Source of the DNA: an uncultured Clostridia bacterium
GTDB lineage: Bacteria; Bacillota; Clostridia; Oscillospirales; CAG-382
Reading direction: 5' to 3'
Assembly: GCA_947628695.1 (NCBI GenBank)
Contig: CANRAV010000001.1
Coordinates: 124,001-188,000 of the forward strand
Length of the DNA: 64,000 nucleotides
In this document: piece after piece, positions 52,291 to 60,881 of the stretch
Position numbering within the stretch: the stretch's first letter is position 1
Layout: the number at the start of each line of letters is the position of its first letter
Notes under the pieces: generated by a model
Databases searched by the model: none
Seen by the model: the letters and a program-made list of their open reading frames with translations, nothing else
Told to the model about the DNA's origin: nothing
Position numbers and translations under genes: made by a program

Positions 52291-55170
52291 ATGATACAGC
52301 TTAAAAATTTGTGCAAGACCTACAGGGTCGGGGACACTGCGGTCAGGGCTTTAAGGGACGTAAGCCTTAAATTCAAAAAGGGCGAGTTCGTCTCGATACT
52401 CGGCCCCTCCGGCTGCGGCAAGACCACGCTTCTTAACCTTATAGGCGGGCTTGACAGGTATGACAGCGGCGACATTATAATAAACGGAAAGAGTACAAAG
52501 GACTTTAAGGCGAAGGACTGGGACACGTACAGGAACCACTCTATAGGCTTTGTGTTTCAAAGCTACAACCTTATAGGGCACCAAAGCGTGCTTGCCAACG
52601 TGGAGCTTGCACTGACCGTTGCGGGCGTTTCGCGCTCCGAAAGAAGGCAGAGGGCGAAGGAAGCGCTGCGGCGCGTCGGCCTTGAAAACGAGCTTAGGAA
52701 AAAGCCAAATCAGCTTTCCGGCGGGCAGATGCAGCGCGTGGCGATAGCGCGCGCACTTATAAACGACCCGGAGATACTCCTTGCGGACGAGCCGACCGGT
52801 GCGCTTGACAGCGAGACGAGCGTTCAGGTCATGGAGCTTTTGAAGGAGATAGCGAAGGACCGCCTTGTCATAATGGTCACCCACAACGGCGAGCTGGCGG
52901 AGCAGTACTCTACGCGCATAATCCGCCTTTCCGACGGCGCCGTGACCGACGACAGCAGCCCCTGCACCGAGGATGACTCCACGGCAGGGCAGGACGCGAA
53001 GAAGCACAAGAAGCGCTCTATGTCGTTCCTTACGGCCTTTATGCTTTCGCTTACGAACCTGCTTACCAAAAAGGGCAGGACGGTACTTACGTCCTTTGCC
53101 GGCAGCATAGGCATTATAGGGATAGCGCTTATACTGTCGCTTTCCAGCGGCTTTCAGGCGTACATCGACCGTGCGCAGGAGGAGACGCTTTCCACCTATC
53201 CGCTTACGATAAACAAGACCACGATGGACGGCTCTTTGATGCTTACCGTGACCGGCGAGACGGACACAGAGCCGAAGGACAGCGACCACATATATGCAGA
53301 CAGCAGGCTTTCCGAGATGTTCAACGCACTGCAAAGCGGCATGCACACGAACGACCTCAAGTCGCTTAAGGAGTTTATAGACTCCGACGACAGCAAGATA
53401 AAGGACAGCGCTACGGTTCAGTACAAGTACAACTTAAACCTTGACTTTTACCTTCCCGATACTTCGGACGGCGCAGTCAAGGCAAGCTCTGCGGAGATCA
53501 TAGACAGGATGTACGAGGTGATGGTCGGCCAGACCTATACGGAGATGCTGGAGGGCGTTTCCGGCATGATGGGCGGACTCAGCGACAGCATGAGCACGGG
53601 CGTCAACATGTGGTCGGAGCTTATGGACAACCAGCAGCTTTTGGATCAGCAGTATTCGCTTGTGAAGGGGCACTGGCCGGAGAACTACAACGAGGTGGTT
53701 CTTGCCGTGGACACCGACTCAAACGGCAACGCCCGCATAAACGACATGTACCTTTACGCGCTTGGGCTTAAACCGCGTTCCGAATTTGAAGAGAACCTTC
53801 AAAAGATGAAAAACGGCGAGACGCTTCCCGTAGAGCACAGCAGCTACACGCTTGACGAGATACTTTCGCTTAAATTCAAGCTTGTTCTCAACTGCGACAA
53901 GTACCAAAAGGAAAACGGCGTTTGGGTTGACAAAAGCAGCGACCCGGAGGCGTTCAAGAAGATAGTGGACGACGCGATGGAAATAAAGGTGGTGGGCATA
54001 ATAAAGCCCGCGGACGGATCCGTTGCGCAGTCGCTTCAGGGGCTTTTGGGCTACAGGTCGTCGCTTGTGAACGAGGTTGTCGAGCGGACGGAGAACAGCG
54101 CCATAGTTAAGGAACAGCGCACCTCGCAGAACACCGACGTGTTCACCGGCAACCCCTTCGCCGGCGAGGAGATGCGCGAAAATTGGGACAAGATGACCAC
54201 GGACGAGAAGTGGAACTCCATACTTCCGTTCATGAGCCAGTTCATGGGCGGGGCGTTCGGCACGGGCACGAACCCCGGCACCGGCACAATTCCCGGCACC
54301 GATCCCGGCACAATCCCCGATATTGATTCCAGTATTGATCCCGGTACAGTTCCCGGCGCCGATCCCGGCGCAGATCCGGGAACAATTCCCGATATTGATT
54401 CAAGCATTGACCCGGGCACAATCCCCGGCGCCGACCCCGGTACAGATCCCGGCACAATCCCCGGCACGGTTCCGGGCGCTCCTACCGAGGAGGAGAAGGA
54501 GCAGTTCCTTAACCGGTACCAAGAGCAGATCAATATGATAATAGACAGCCTCGGCAGCTTTGACGGCAACATGGAAAAGCTTGGCGCGGTTGACCTTGAA
54601 AGCCCGCAGCAGATAAACATATACCCCGTTGACTTCGCCTCCAAGGACGTCATCAAATCGGAGATAGAGCGTTACAATAACGAGCACGCCGACGATGAGG
54701 ACAAGGAGATCAAATACACCGACCTGCTTGACCTTATGCTTTCGACCATAAGCACTATAATAGACGCGATTTCCTACGTGCTTATAGCCTTCGTTTCCAT
54801 ATCGCTTGTCGTTTCCTCTATAATGATAGGCGTTATAACCTACATCTCCGTGCTTGAGCGCACAAAGGAGATAGGCATACTGCGCGCCGTCGGCGCCTCC
54901 AAGCACGACATATCGCGCGTGTTCAATGCCGAAACCTTTATTGTCGGGCTTGTAGCCGGCGTCATGGGCATACTGATAACGCTGCTGCTGAATATTCCCA
55001 TAAACGCGGCAATAAACAAGTTTGCCGAAATCGGAAGCATCGCGGCGCTGCCGCCCGTCGGGGCACTTATCTTGGTCTGCATAAGCGTGCTGCTTACCGT
55101 CATTGCCGGACTTGTGCCCGCTAAGCTCGCCGCCAACCGCGACCCCGTTGTGGCACTCAGAACCGAGTAA
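52291..55170 (+). CDS. MacB/FtsX-like ABC transporter, ATPase fused to permease
   Basis: 959 residues. ATPase at 1 to about 225: Walker [12 protein letters not shown] (32-42), signature [15 protein letters not shown], Walker [14 protein letters not shown]. One helix near 270 ([20 protein letters not shown]), a large external domain (about 290-815) and three C-terminal helices with the FtsX motif [18 protein letters not shown] near 850. The external part contains a Pro-Gly-Thr-Asp repeat (about 657-730: [10 protein letters not shown] and [10 protein letters not shown] units around [11 protein letters not shown]). Such mechanotransmission transporters export peptides or lipoproteins, or signal to wall hydrolases. 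Here it faces away from an amidase gene across a shared intergenic region. Confidence 0.9.
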   Translation: MIQLKNLCKTYRVGDTAVRALRDVSLKFKKGEFVSILGPSGCGKTTLLNLIGGLDRYDSGDIIINGKSTKDFKAKDWDTYRNHSIGFVFQSYNLIGHQSVLANVELALTVAGVSRSERRQRAKEALRRVGLENELRKKPNQLSGGQMQRVAIARALINDPEILLADEPTGALDSETSVQVMELLKEIAKDRLVIMVTHNGELAEQYSTRIIRLSDGAVTDDSSPCTEDDSTAGQDAKKHKKRSMSFLTAFMLSLTNLLTKKGRTVLTSFAGSIGIIGIALILSLSSGFQAYIDRAQEETLSTYPLTINKTTMDGSLMLTVTGETDTEPKDSDHIYADSRLSEMFNALQSGMHTNDLKSLKEFIDSDDSKIKDSATVQYKYNLNLDFYLPDTSDGAVKASSAEIIDRMYEVMVGQTYTEMLEGVSGMMGGLSDSMSTGVNMWSELMDNQQLLDQQYSLVKGHWPENYNEVVLAVDTDSNGNARINDMYLYALGLKPRSEFEENLQKMKNGETLPVEHSSYTLDEILSLKFKLVLNCDKYQKENGVWVDKSSDPEAFKKIVDDAMEIKVVGIIKPADGSVAQSLQGLLGYRSSLVNEVVERTENSAIVKEQRTSQNTDVFTGNPFAGEEMRENWDKMTTDEKWNSILPFMSQFMGGAFGTGTNPGTGTIPGTDPGTIPDIDSSIDPGTVPGADPGADPGTIPDIDSSIDPGTIPGADPGTDPGTIPGTVPGAPTEEEKEQFLNRYQEQINMIIDSLGSFDGNMEKLGAVDLESPQQINIYPVDFASKDVIKSEIERYNNEHADDEDKEIKYTDLLDLMLSTISTIIDAISYVLIAFVSISLVVSSIMIGVITYISVLERTKEIGILRAVGASKHDISRVFNAETFIVGLVAGVMGILITLLLNIPINAAINKFAEIGSIAALPPVGALILVCISVLLTVIAGLVPAKLAANRDPVVALRTE

Positions 55171-55197
55171 CGGACTTCGGGTAATTTGAATTTTTTA

Positions 55198-55228
55198 GGA
55201 CGGGCTTTTCGCCCGTCCTTGGTTTTTT
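55198..55228 (+). terminator. Terminator of the ABC transporter gene
   Basis: GGACGGGC, loop TTTTC, GCCCGTCC, then TTGGTTTTTT; 28 bases after the stop. Confidence 0.9.
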
Positions 55229-55425
55229 CGGAGGGACTCGGTCCCTCCGTGGCTCTCTGAATTAGGCTTTTCAAAAACAAAAGCTTTTTTAACCAAAGGG
55301 TTGGCACCCTTTGGAATCCCGAGCCGCCAACGCAGGCCGCGCCGGCGCCGTGTTTAGGTCGGCCGCACGTATGAAACGCAGGATAAACACAGAAATTGCC
55401 GCGCAATTTTCTTGCGCGGCGGATT
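55229..55425. repeat. Intergenic repeat R2, copy 2 (inverted)
   Basis: Hairpins GGAGGGAC/GTCCCTCC (55230-55248) and CCAAAGGG/CCCTTTGG (55293-55314), then GAATCCCGAGCCGCCAACGCAGG as the reverse complement of the R2 core. The first stem differs from copies 1 and 3 by a compensated A-T to G-C pair. No gene is seen between 55171 and 55552. Confidence 0.85.
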
Positions 55426-55430
55426 TTCTA

Positions 55431-55458
55431 TTGACAAATTTCGCTAAAAGCGTATAAT
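55431..55458 (+). promoter_or_regulatory. Toxin promoter, copy 2
   Basis: TTGACA (55431-55436), 16-base spacer, TATAAT (55453-55458), followed by GCGTTGCC-type leader and GGCGGCTATC. Confidence 0.82.
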
Positions 55459-55552
55459 ATAAGAGAAGGACGTTGCCATATACGGTAGGCGGCTATCTCC
55501 CTGAGTCTCCGCAAGCTTTTGCTTGTCCGGAGAGGAAAGGGGGTGACTGTTT

Positions 55553-55654
55553 TTGCATAATGTTACATATACGGAGCTTTTTTGCTTCGCGAACATGATT
55601 ATAGACTTAATACGTCTTGTCATATATATTGTAGAAAAGCATGACAGAAAATGA
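55553..55654 (+). CDS. Putative holin-like type I toxin, copy 2
   Basis: 33 residues: MHNVTYTELF, hydrophobic CFANMIIDLIRLVIYIV, tail EKHDRK. 24 of 33 positions match copy 3. AAAGGGGGTGA lies 6-7 bases before the start. The start codon is TTG where copy 3 has ATG, so translation may be weak. The stop TGA opens the stem of the shared terminator palindrome (55653-55681). The upstream leader has the CTCCG...CGGAG and CAAGC-TTTT-GCTTG hairpin. Confidence 0.7.
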   Translation: MHNVTYTELFCFANMIIDLIRLVIYIVEKHDRK

Positions 55655-55747
55655 CCGCCACTGCCCCAAACAGTGACGGTCGGCCTATGCAAATAGGCTA
55701 ATGTCATTACTTGAGGAAGATAGCCGCTTATCGGCAACGCTCCTTCT
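55648..55747 (-). ncRNA. Putative antitoxin antisense RNA, copy 2
   Basis: Expected transcript from the minus-strand promoter at 55754-55782 to the palindrome and T run at 55648-55681. It overlaps the 3' end of the toxin message. It contains AGCCTATTTGCATAGGC, a small hairpin also found in copy 3. Confidence 0.55.
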
Positions 55748-55753
55748 ATGTTT

Positions 55754-55782
55754 ATTATATACGCGTCGCATCAATTTGTCAA
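55754..55782 (-). promoter_or_regulatory. Promoter of antisense RNA, copy 2
   Basis: On the minus strand TTGACA (55777-55782), 17-base spacer, TATAAT (55754-55759). Confidence 0.82.
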
Positions 55783-55784
55783 GC

Positions 55785-55880
55785 ATTTTTGATAAAAATA
55801 GCTCTTTTCCCGCCCGCGAGCTTCAGCGAGCTTGAAATAAAACCCTAAAAAATCCGGCGACATGCGCGCCGGATTTTTCC
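55785..55880. repeat. Partial R1 repeat beside toxin copy 2
   Basis: Contains TCAAGCATTTTTGATAAAA and an AATCCGGCG/CGCCGGATT hairpin (55848-55876) like the end of R1 at 35435-35460 and near 62300. It lies just after the M55 peptidase stop on the minus strand and can terminate that operon. Confidence 0.7.
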
Positions 55881-55897
55881 TTTGATTGGCCGGGAAA

Positions 55898-56695
55898 TTA
55901 CGCGAACAGATGAAACTTCAAAAAGTCAAGAAAATCGGTGCACTTAAAGCCGACGGTGTCGGGGCTCACAAGGTAGGCTCCGGGGTAGAAGGAGGCGCGG
56001 TAGGCCATCTGCGGGCGGCGAAGCTTCGTCTCCACCGTGAACTCCCCGGGCATCTCTATGCGGCAAAGCTCCTTCGGCGTGGAAAGTGCCCTGCACGCCG
56101 CCTCTTCGATAAGCTCGCACGCGAGCTGCGGGTGTATGGAAAGCGAGCAGTCGCCTCTCCCCTCCGAAACGGGCACTGTGGTTATGCCGGGGTTGAACTC
56201 CTTCGCGCTGTCGCAAAGCCCCTTGTCGCCCGTAAGCAGCACTGCGGGCACGCCGAAGTACTCCGCAATATACGAGTTCAGCATAAACTCGCTTGTCACC
56301 TTGCCGTTTACCGTCAGTGAGATAATGTCCGTGGACATGGTGTGCGAAAGCGGATTCGTTCCCGTGCCGGAGGCGCTGTGATACCCCGTGAAGAACACCG
56401 CGTCGAAGCTTCCGTCAAGCCCGGTCATCATGCTGTAGGGATCCCTGCTCCAGGAGCGTATTATCTTCACCTGCTTCGGCAGCCTGTCCGGGTAGATGTT
56501 GCGCGCGCTGTCGTGCGCGTCCTTAACGACGACCTCGTCGGCTCCCGCGGCGAGCGCGCCGCGGCAGGCGGCCGCGACCTCCGCCGTCATCTGCGCGCGG
56601 AAGTGGTCGCTGTAGGCGTTGCCGACCTCTGTCTCCTGCCAGTTGACTATCCCGCAGGTGCCCTCTATGTCCGCACTTATAAACACTTTTTTCAT
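55898..56695 (-). CDS. M55-family D-aminopeptidase (DppA-like)
   Basis: 265 residues from the ATG that overlaps the upstream gene as ATGA. DppA metal and active-site motifs: FISADIEGTCGIV (Asp9 and Glu11), VVVKDAHDSARNI and VFFTGYHSASGTGTNPLSH, plus GDKGLCDSAKEFNPGI. B. subtilis DppA is a zinc D-aminopeptidase that hydrolyses D-Ala-D-Ala and related peptides. Co-transcription with a wall-amidase fusion suggests it processes released peptidoglycan peptides. No signal peptide, so cytoplasmic. Confidence 0.94.
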   Translation of the reverse strand: MKKVFISADIEGTCGIVNWQETEVGNAYSDHFRAQMTAEVAAACRGALAAGADEVVVKDAHDSARNIYPDRLPKQVKIIRSWSRDPYSMMTGLDGSFDAVFFTGYHSASGTGTNPLSHTMSTDIISLTVNGKVTSEFMLNSYIAEYFGVPAVLLTGDKGLCDSAKEFNPGITTVPVSEGRGDCSLSIHPQLACELIEEAACRALSTPKELCRIEMPGEFTVETKLRRPQMAYRASFYPGAYLVSPDTVGFKCTDFLDFLKFHLFA

Positions 56696-59433
56696 TTTTG
56701 TTCTCCTTTCATGCTGTTGTACTGCTTCTCGACCTCGCCAAGCAGGTAAAGCCACATGTCGCCCTCGTCCCTTGTGAAGGAACGCGTTGCGCTTGTGTAT
56801 CTCATCTGCATCGGGCAGTTCTTCTTGTCGGGTGCGAAGTCGTAATGCTGCTTTATGCCGTCCATTCCGATGTCGTTTTCAATCATAAGCTTTGCAACAA
56901 GGTACGCCGCGTTCTTCGTCGCACGCATAAACTGCTGCAAAAACGCCTCGTACTCCTCGCCCTCGTAAACGCCGGGGAAGTTGTTCACGCATATCTCTAT
57001 GCCTATGCCGTAAAAGTTCCCCTCGCCGTAAGAGCCGTCGCTTGCGTGCCAGGCGTTTTCGTCGTTCGGCAGGTGGTGATAGATCTCCCTGTCGTCAACC
57101 GTGTAGTGCCAGGAAGCCTGCCTGTCCGGCGTGTCTGTCTGCGAAAGAAGGTAGTCCGAATGCGCCTTGGCGGTTGCGGTAGAGCCGTAGTTGCCCGTGT
57201 TGTGTATAACTATGTACTTCTTCTTGTCTACCTTCGCGCCGGGGCGTATGCTGGAGTTCTCGGGCAGTATCGCCTCGATTATCTCGGGTTTGTAAAGGTT
57301 GGAATCCACAATAATTACCTCCTGTTTATTTATGTCTTTGTAGGGTATCTTTATCTGTTCGCCGTTTTCGGGCAGCAGCGCGATTATGCCCTCGCCGTCG
57401 TACCCGACCGCAAGGATAAAGCCGCTTTCCGTCTTGCAGATGACCTGCTGCGGCGCGGAAAGCGCGTTCACAAGCTCCGCTGCGGAGAACACGTCTACAT
57501 AGGCGGTAAGCCCCTTTGACGCGGCGTAGTTCGCAAGCGCAGCCGGGCTTGTGGTGCAGGCGGTGCTTCCCTCGCCGTCACAGCAAAGTGCAGCCGCGCC
57601 CTCTATGTCCGGCTCCTCGCCTAAAGAGGCGGCAACCAGCGCGTTCACGGCGAGAACGCCGCTGTAGACCTTCGTCCCGTACTCCTCCGGCGCGAAGACC
57701 TCTATCGCTTCAAGCCGCCCGTCCTCCGGGTGCGGAAGCTCCGCCTCCGCCCCTTCGGCGTAGGGTGCGGCCGTTACGGAGTGCAGCACCGGCGCCTTCC
57801 CGTCCACACGGCCGAACACGACCTTAAGCCTTGCCTTTTCCGCTTTTCCCTCCGCCTCAAGCACGCCGTCGCCGCGCGTGCCTTCGCTTCCGGTTTCGAA
57901 AACAAGCCGCCAGGGCGCGTAAACGCCGTTTTCGCCTTCGTAGGAGGCGTAAACCGCAAGGCTGCCGCCTCCGGTTGCAGCCGGGCTTATGTAAAGCTTT
58001 TCAAATTCGTCAAGCTTCATAACCCCGGTAACAAGGCTTCCGCCTTCGACGCCGTCTTCAAGGGTAAGCGCCCCGTCCGCCAATGTGACGCCCTCCGCAG
58101 TGCCGCAAAGAGTGGAAGCGCCGAAGGTGCGCGCGCCGCTTGCAAGGTAGGCCTTAAAGCTTGCGGGGTTCACGCCCGCAGCTGCCTCGCCCTCGACGTA
58201 AAGCGTCATATCCTCCGCAGGCGGCATGTCCGCGTAAAGCTGCTCATAGCCGACCTTCCCGCCGAAGTAGCCGCTTTTTACTGCCTGCTCGCACTCGTTT
58301 ACAGTCTTCAAAACGTTCGCTTCAAACCCGGAGTAGTCGTCAAAAAGCTGCTCCATTGTTTCCTTATTATATATAGTGGGTATCTTGTTGGGCTTCAGGT
58401 AATAGACGCTGTCGGTTATAAAGTATCCTCTGGCGTACTCGCCCTGCAGGGCAAAGAAGCGCTCTCCGTCGCCGACGCCGCAAATGACGTTCTCGCCGCT
58501 GACAAGCATTCTCCCGTCCTTAACGCCAAGGTATGCCGCAAGCGTGGGATATATGTCGTACACAGTTGCAAAGTCCGCACCCTCCGTAACGGCGCGTCCC
58601 TTCGCGCCGCGTATTATAAGCGGGGTCTTGTACGCTTCGTCATAGCTGAACCCGTTCGGGAAAAGCTCCTTGTCCGCTGCGTAAACAGGGAACTTCTCGT
58701 CAAGCCTCGGCGCAGTGCCGTAGATGACAACCGTCGTCTCCTCCGGCACACCTTCAAGGAAGTCCTTCATCACCGTGTCCGCATATGCCGCACAGGTGAG
58801 GTATCCCGTAAGCGGTCCGACGCTGTTTACAGCCGCCGCGCCTTCCCCCTCCGCAATATAGGGGTATGAAAGGGCGTCCACCGTCAGGAAGACAAAGTCC
58901 TTCTCTCCGTTGTCGGCAAGGGCAGAGGCCGCCGCAAGCGCCTCCTTCGTATCCACGCCGCAAAGCGGCTTTTCAAAGCCCAAAGCCGTAAGCAGCGCCG
59001 CGTCCTTCTCCGCGCAGTAAGCGCTTACCGCATAGCCGTTTTCTTTAAGCAGGTGCGCAAGCGTAAAGTATTCCGCCCCCGTGTCCGCACCGCCAAGCGG
59101 CGAGTAAAGCGACGAAAGCGCGGAATATATCCCCTCGTCGTCCCCCTGCTGCGCGTAAAACGAGCCGCAGCTGTACGCGCCCTCCGCAAAGGCGCAAAGC
59201 GAGGGCATAACGTCCTCCCTAAGCGCGTAAAGCGCAAGCGAGTTCACCTGCAGAAGAAGTACGTCTCCGTCCGGAACGCCGTGCTTCTTCCCGCACTCTC
59301 TGTACCCGCGGTGAAGCATGCCAAGCGCTTCCTCCGCATCTTCCTTCTCCCCGCCTTTGCCGCAGGCCGCCGAAGAGCAAAGCAAAGCGGCGCACAAAAG
59401 CGCGCAGGCCGCCTTCTTCAAAAAAGCCTTCAT
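56692..59433 (-). CDS. Lipoprotein: LtaS-like pseudoenzyme domain fused to Amidase_2
   Basis: 913 residues from ATG 59433. Lipoprotein signal with SSAACG (Cys 24). Residues about 55-320 resemble the external sulfatase-type domain of LTA synthase (SFYAQQG...SSLY, DEAYKTPLIIRG, VYDIYPTLAAYLGV). The positions of its catalytic Thr and metal ligands are replaced: LLQVNSL for the Glu motif, IYGTAPR for the GDH motif, and the Thr loop shortened. Residues about 600-715 look like a degenerate C39-type peptidase. Residues about 738-880 are an Amidase_2 domain with zinc ligands in IVIHNTGN, ASWHYTVDD and QHYDFAPDKKNCP. It should cleave peptidoglycan amide bonds outside the cell. Confidence 0.85.
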   Translation of the reverse strand: MKAFLKKAACALLCAALLCSSAACGKGGEKEDAEEALGMLHRGYRECGKKHGVPDGDVLLLQVNSLALYALREDVMPSLCAFAEGAYSCGSFYAQQGDDEGIYSALSSLYSPLGGADTGAEYFTLAHLLKENGYAVSAYCAEKDAALLTALGFEKPLCGVDTKEALAAASALADNGEKDFVFLTVDALSYPYIAEGEGAAAVNSVGPLTGYLTCAAYADTVMKDFLEGVPEETTVVIYGTAPRLDEKFPVYAADKELFPNGFSYDEAYKTPLIIRGAKGRAVTEGADFATVYDIYPTLAAYLGVKDGRMLVSGENVICGVGDGERFFALQGEYARGYFITDSVYYLKPNKIPTIYNKETMEQLFDDYSGFEANVLKTVNECEQAVKSGYFGGKVGYEQLYADMPPAEDMTLYVEGEAAAGVNPASFKAYLASGARTFGASTLCGTAEGVTLADGALTLEDGVEGGSLVTGVMKLDEFEKLYISPAATGGGSLAVYASYEGENGVYAPWRLVFETGSEGTRGDGVLEAEGKAEKARLKVVFGRVDGKAPVLHSVTAAPYAEGAEAELPHPEDGRLEAIEVFAPEEYGTKVYSGVLAVNALVAASLGEEPDIEGAAALCCDGEGSTACTTSPAALANYAASKGLTAYVDVFSAAELVNALSAPQQVICKTESGFILAVGYDGEGIIALLPENGEQIKIPYKDINKQEVIIVDSNLYKPEIIEAILPENSSIRPGAKVDKKKYIVIHNTGNYGSTATAKAHSDYLLSQTDTPDRQASWHYTVDDREIYHHLPNDENAWHASDGSYGEGNFYGIGIEICVNNFPGVYEGEEYEAFLQQFMRATKNAAYLVAKLMIENDIGMDGIKQHYDFAPDKKNCPMQMRYTSATRSFTRDEGDMWLYLLGEVEKQYNSMKGEQK

Positions 59434-59461
59434 CGTCGCACATCCTTTCATTACATATTGT

Positions 59462-59490
59462 ATTTTATATAAAAACACCTGTTTTGTCAA
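59462..59490 (-). promoter_or_regulatory. Promoter of the amidase-fusion/M55 operon
   Basis: On the minus strand TTGACA (59485-59490), 17-base spacer, TAAAAT (59462-59467), 28 bases before the start codon. Confidence 0.75.
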
Positions 59491-59509
59491 TCATAAAAGC
59501 GAAAAAAGG

Positions 59510-59538
59510 TTGACAATTACCAAATACCGTAGTATACT
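59510..59538 (+). promoter_or_regulatory. Promoter of lipoprotein gene 1
   Basis: TTGACA (59510-59515), 17-base spacer, TATACT (59533-59538). It is back to back with the minus-strand promoter, only 19 bases between the -35 boxes. Confidence 0.78.
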
Positions 59539-59629
59539 GACAGCAGAACCCGATCGGTAAAAAAGGCGTCAAATTAAAGATCTGCATCTTTTTTTCTCGA
59601 TCCGGGAAAAAATTAAGGAGGAACTACAG

Positions 59630-60619
59630 ATGAAAAAACTATTTGTAATGCTTCTTGCACTAACGCTGGTGCTGTCCCTTGCGGCCTGCGGCAATTCCGG
59701 GGACGAGGGCAGCAAGGCGCCGGAATCATCGGCTGCGGAGCAGTCTGCACAGCATTCCTCGGAGCCGGCGATAGAACCGGAATCCGAACCCGAATCCGAG
59801 CCTGCGTCTGAACCCGCTTCAGAGCCTGCTTCCGAGCCTGCGTCTGAACCCGCGTCCGAACCCGCTTCAGAGCCCGCATCCGAACCTGCTTCCGAGCCGG
59901 AATCCGAAGCAGCATCCGAGGCAGCATCCGAGCCTGCGGAAGAATCCTCTGCAGACGAGAGCTCTGCGGCCGAGGGACCTTCTTTGGAGACACCCCCTGC
60001 ACCCGACGGAGAATACAAGACCTCTCCTGCGGGTACGAACTATGCGGCAAACGCGACCTACACAGTTCAGCGCGACGGCGAGTATGACGAAACCGAAGAC
60101 GCTCGCAAGGTGACCTACCTCCTCTACGATCAGGGTTCCACCGATTACGCGGACATCGAGCACACAAAGCTTAACGACGGTGTTGTGGGCAACGCGGCGG
60201 AGTACGATACAGACCGCGGCGGGGAAGTCGGCACCACCGTAAGCTACATCGGCACGGACGCTAACTTCTCGTTCACCTTTGACCTCGGCGACACCTATGG
60301 CGACATAAACTCCCTCGTTTTCCGCCACGTGCGTGACGGCGTTGAGTTCGGCAACAACCGCGGTTTCATTATGAAGATGATACAGGTTTCCGACGACGGC
60401 GAAACCTGGGAGAGAGTTTCTTCGAGCGACTACGAGGAAAGCCGTGTTCAGGTTGAGAACGCAGTGGAGATACTCGGCACCGACGGCGAGAACCACGTAG
60501 AGCATTTCGACATCACTTACAAGTTCAAACAGTCGCTTGCCGGCAGATATGTAAGATTTTACCTTTCCAACAACGGCGAATATGTGCTTCAGTTTGAAGA
60601 GGTAGAGATCCGCAATTAA
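59630..60619 (+). CDS. Discoidin-like lipoprotein 1
   Basis: 329 residues. Signal with lipobox LAACG (Cys 21), then an extended low-complexity stalk (about 40-120) of repeated SEPASEPA units, then a beta-rich C-terminal domain (about 135-329). That domain has TKLNDGVV, ANFSFTFDLGDTY, VSDDGETWERV and GRYVRFYLSNNGEYVLQFEEVEIR, which together read as an F5/8-type (discoidin) binding domain. AAGGAGGA lies 7 bases before the ATG. It is likely anchored in the membrane and projects through the wall to bind a glycan or polymer. A paralogue follows. Confidence 0.82.
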   Translation: MKKLFVMLLALTLVLSLAACGNSGDEGSKAPESSAAEQSAQHSSEPAIEPESEPESEPASEPASEPASEPASEPASEPASEPASEPASEPESEAASEAASEPAEESSADESSAAEGPSLETPPAPDGEYKTSPAGTNYAANATYTVQRDGEYDETEDARKVTYLLYDQGSTDYADIEHTKLNDGVVGNAAEYDTDRGGEVGTTVSYIGTDANFSFTFDLGDTYGDINSLVFRHVRDGVEFGNNRGFIMKMIQVSDDGETWERVSSSDYEESRVQVENAVEILGTDGENHVEHFDITYKFKQSLAGRYVRFYLSNNGEYVLQFEEVEIRN

Positions 60620-60815
60620 AATGGTACACGGCTGCGCGTTTTTCCGCGTTATTTGGCGTTTTTTGCTTAGTTCGGCGCAAAATTTGCCGAATATAAAGGA
60701 AGCGCACGCGGCATAATAAGGCGTAGAAAAGCGCGCCTTTTGGCAAATTAAACACAAAAATTGGAAGCGCGCGCCGAAATAAGAGTAAATTTGTACCAAA
60801 AACAGAAAAAAACAG

Positions 60816-60844
60816 TTGACAAACTCACGGTGCGTGAGTATAAT
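60816..60844 (+). promoter_or_regulatory. Promoter of lipoprotein gene 2 with an operator-like palindrome
   Basis: TTGACA (60816-60821), 17-base spacer, TATAAT (60839-60844). The spacer holds the perfect inverted repeat CTCACG-GTG-CGTGAG (60824-60838). The rest of 60620-60881 has no gene; it contains GC-rich short inverted repeats (GCGCG/CGCGC). Confidence 0.85.
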
Positions 60845-60881
60845 AAATAGTGAACTCATTATTAATCAAAGGAGAAAACAC

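Noticed and set aside
59569..60018. Minus-strand frame rich in SEAGSDAGS repeats
   Set aside because: Antisense of the SEPASEPA stalk of lipoprotein 1; repeats keep the frame open by chance.
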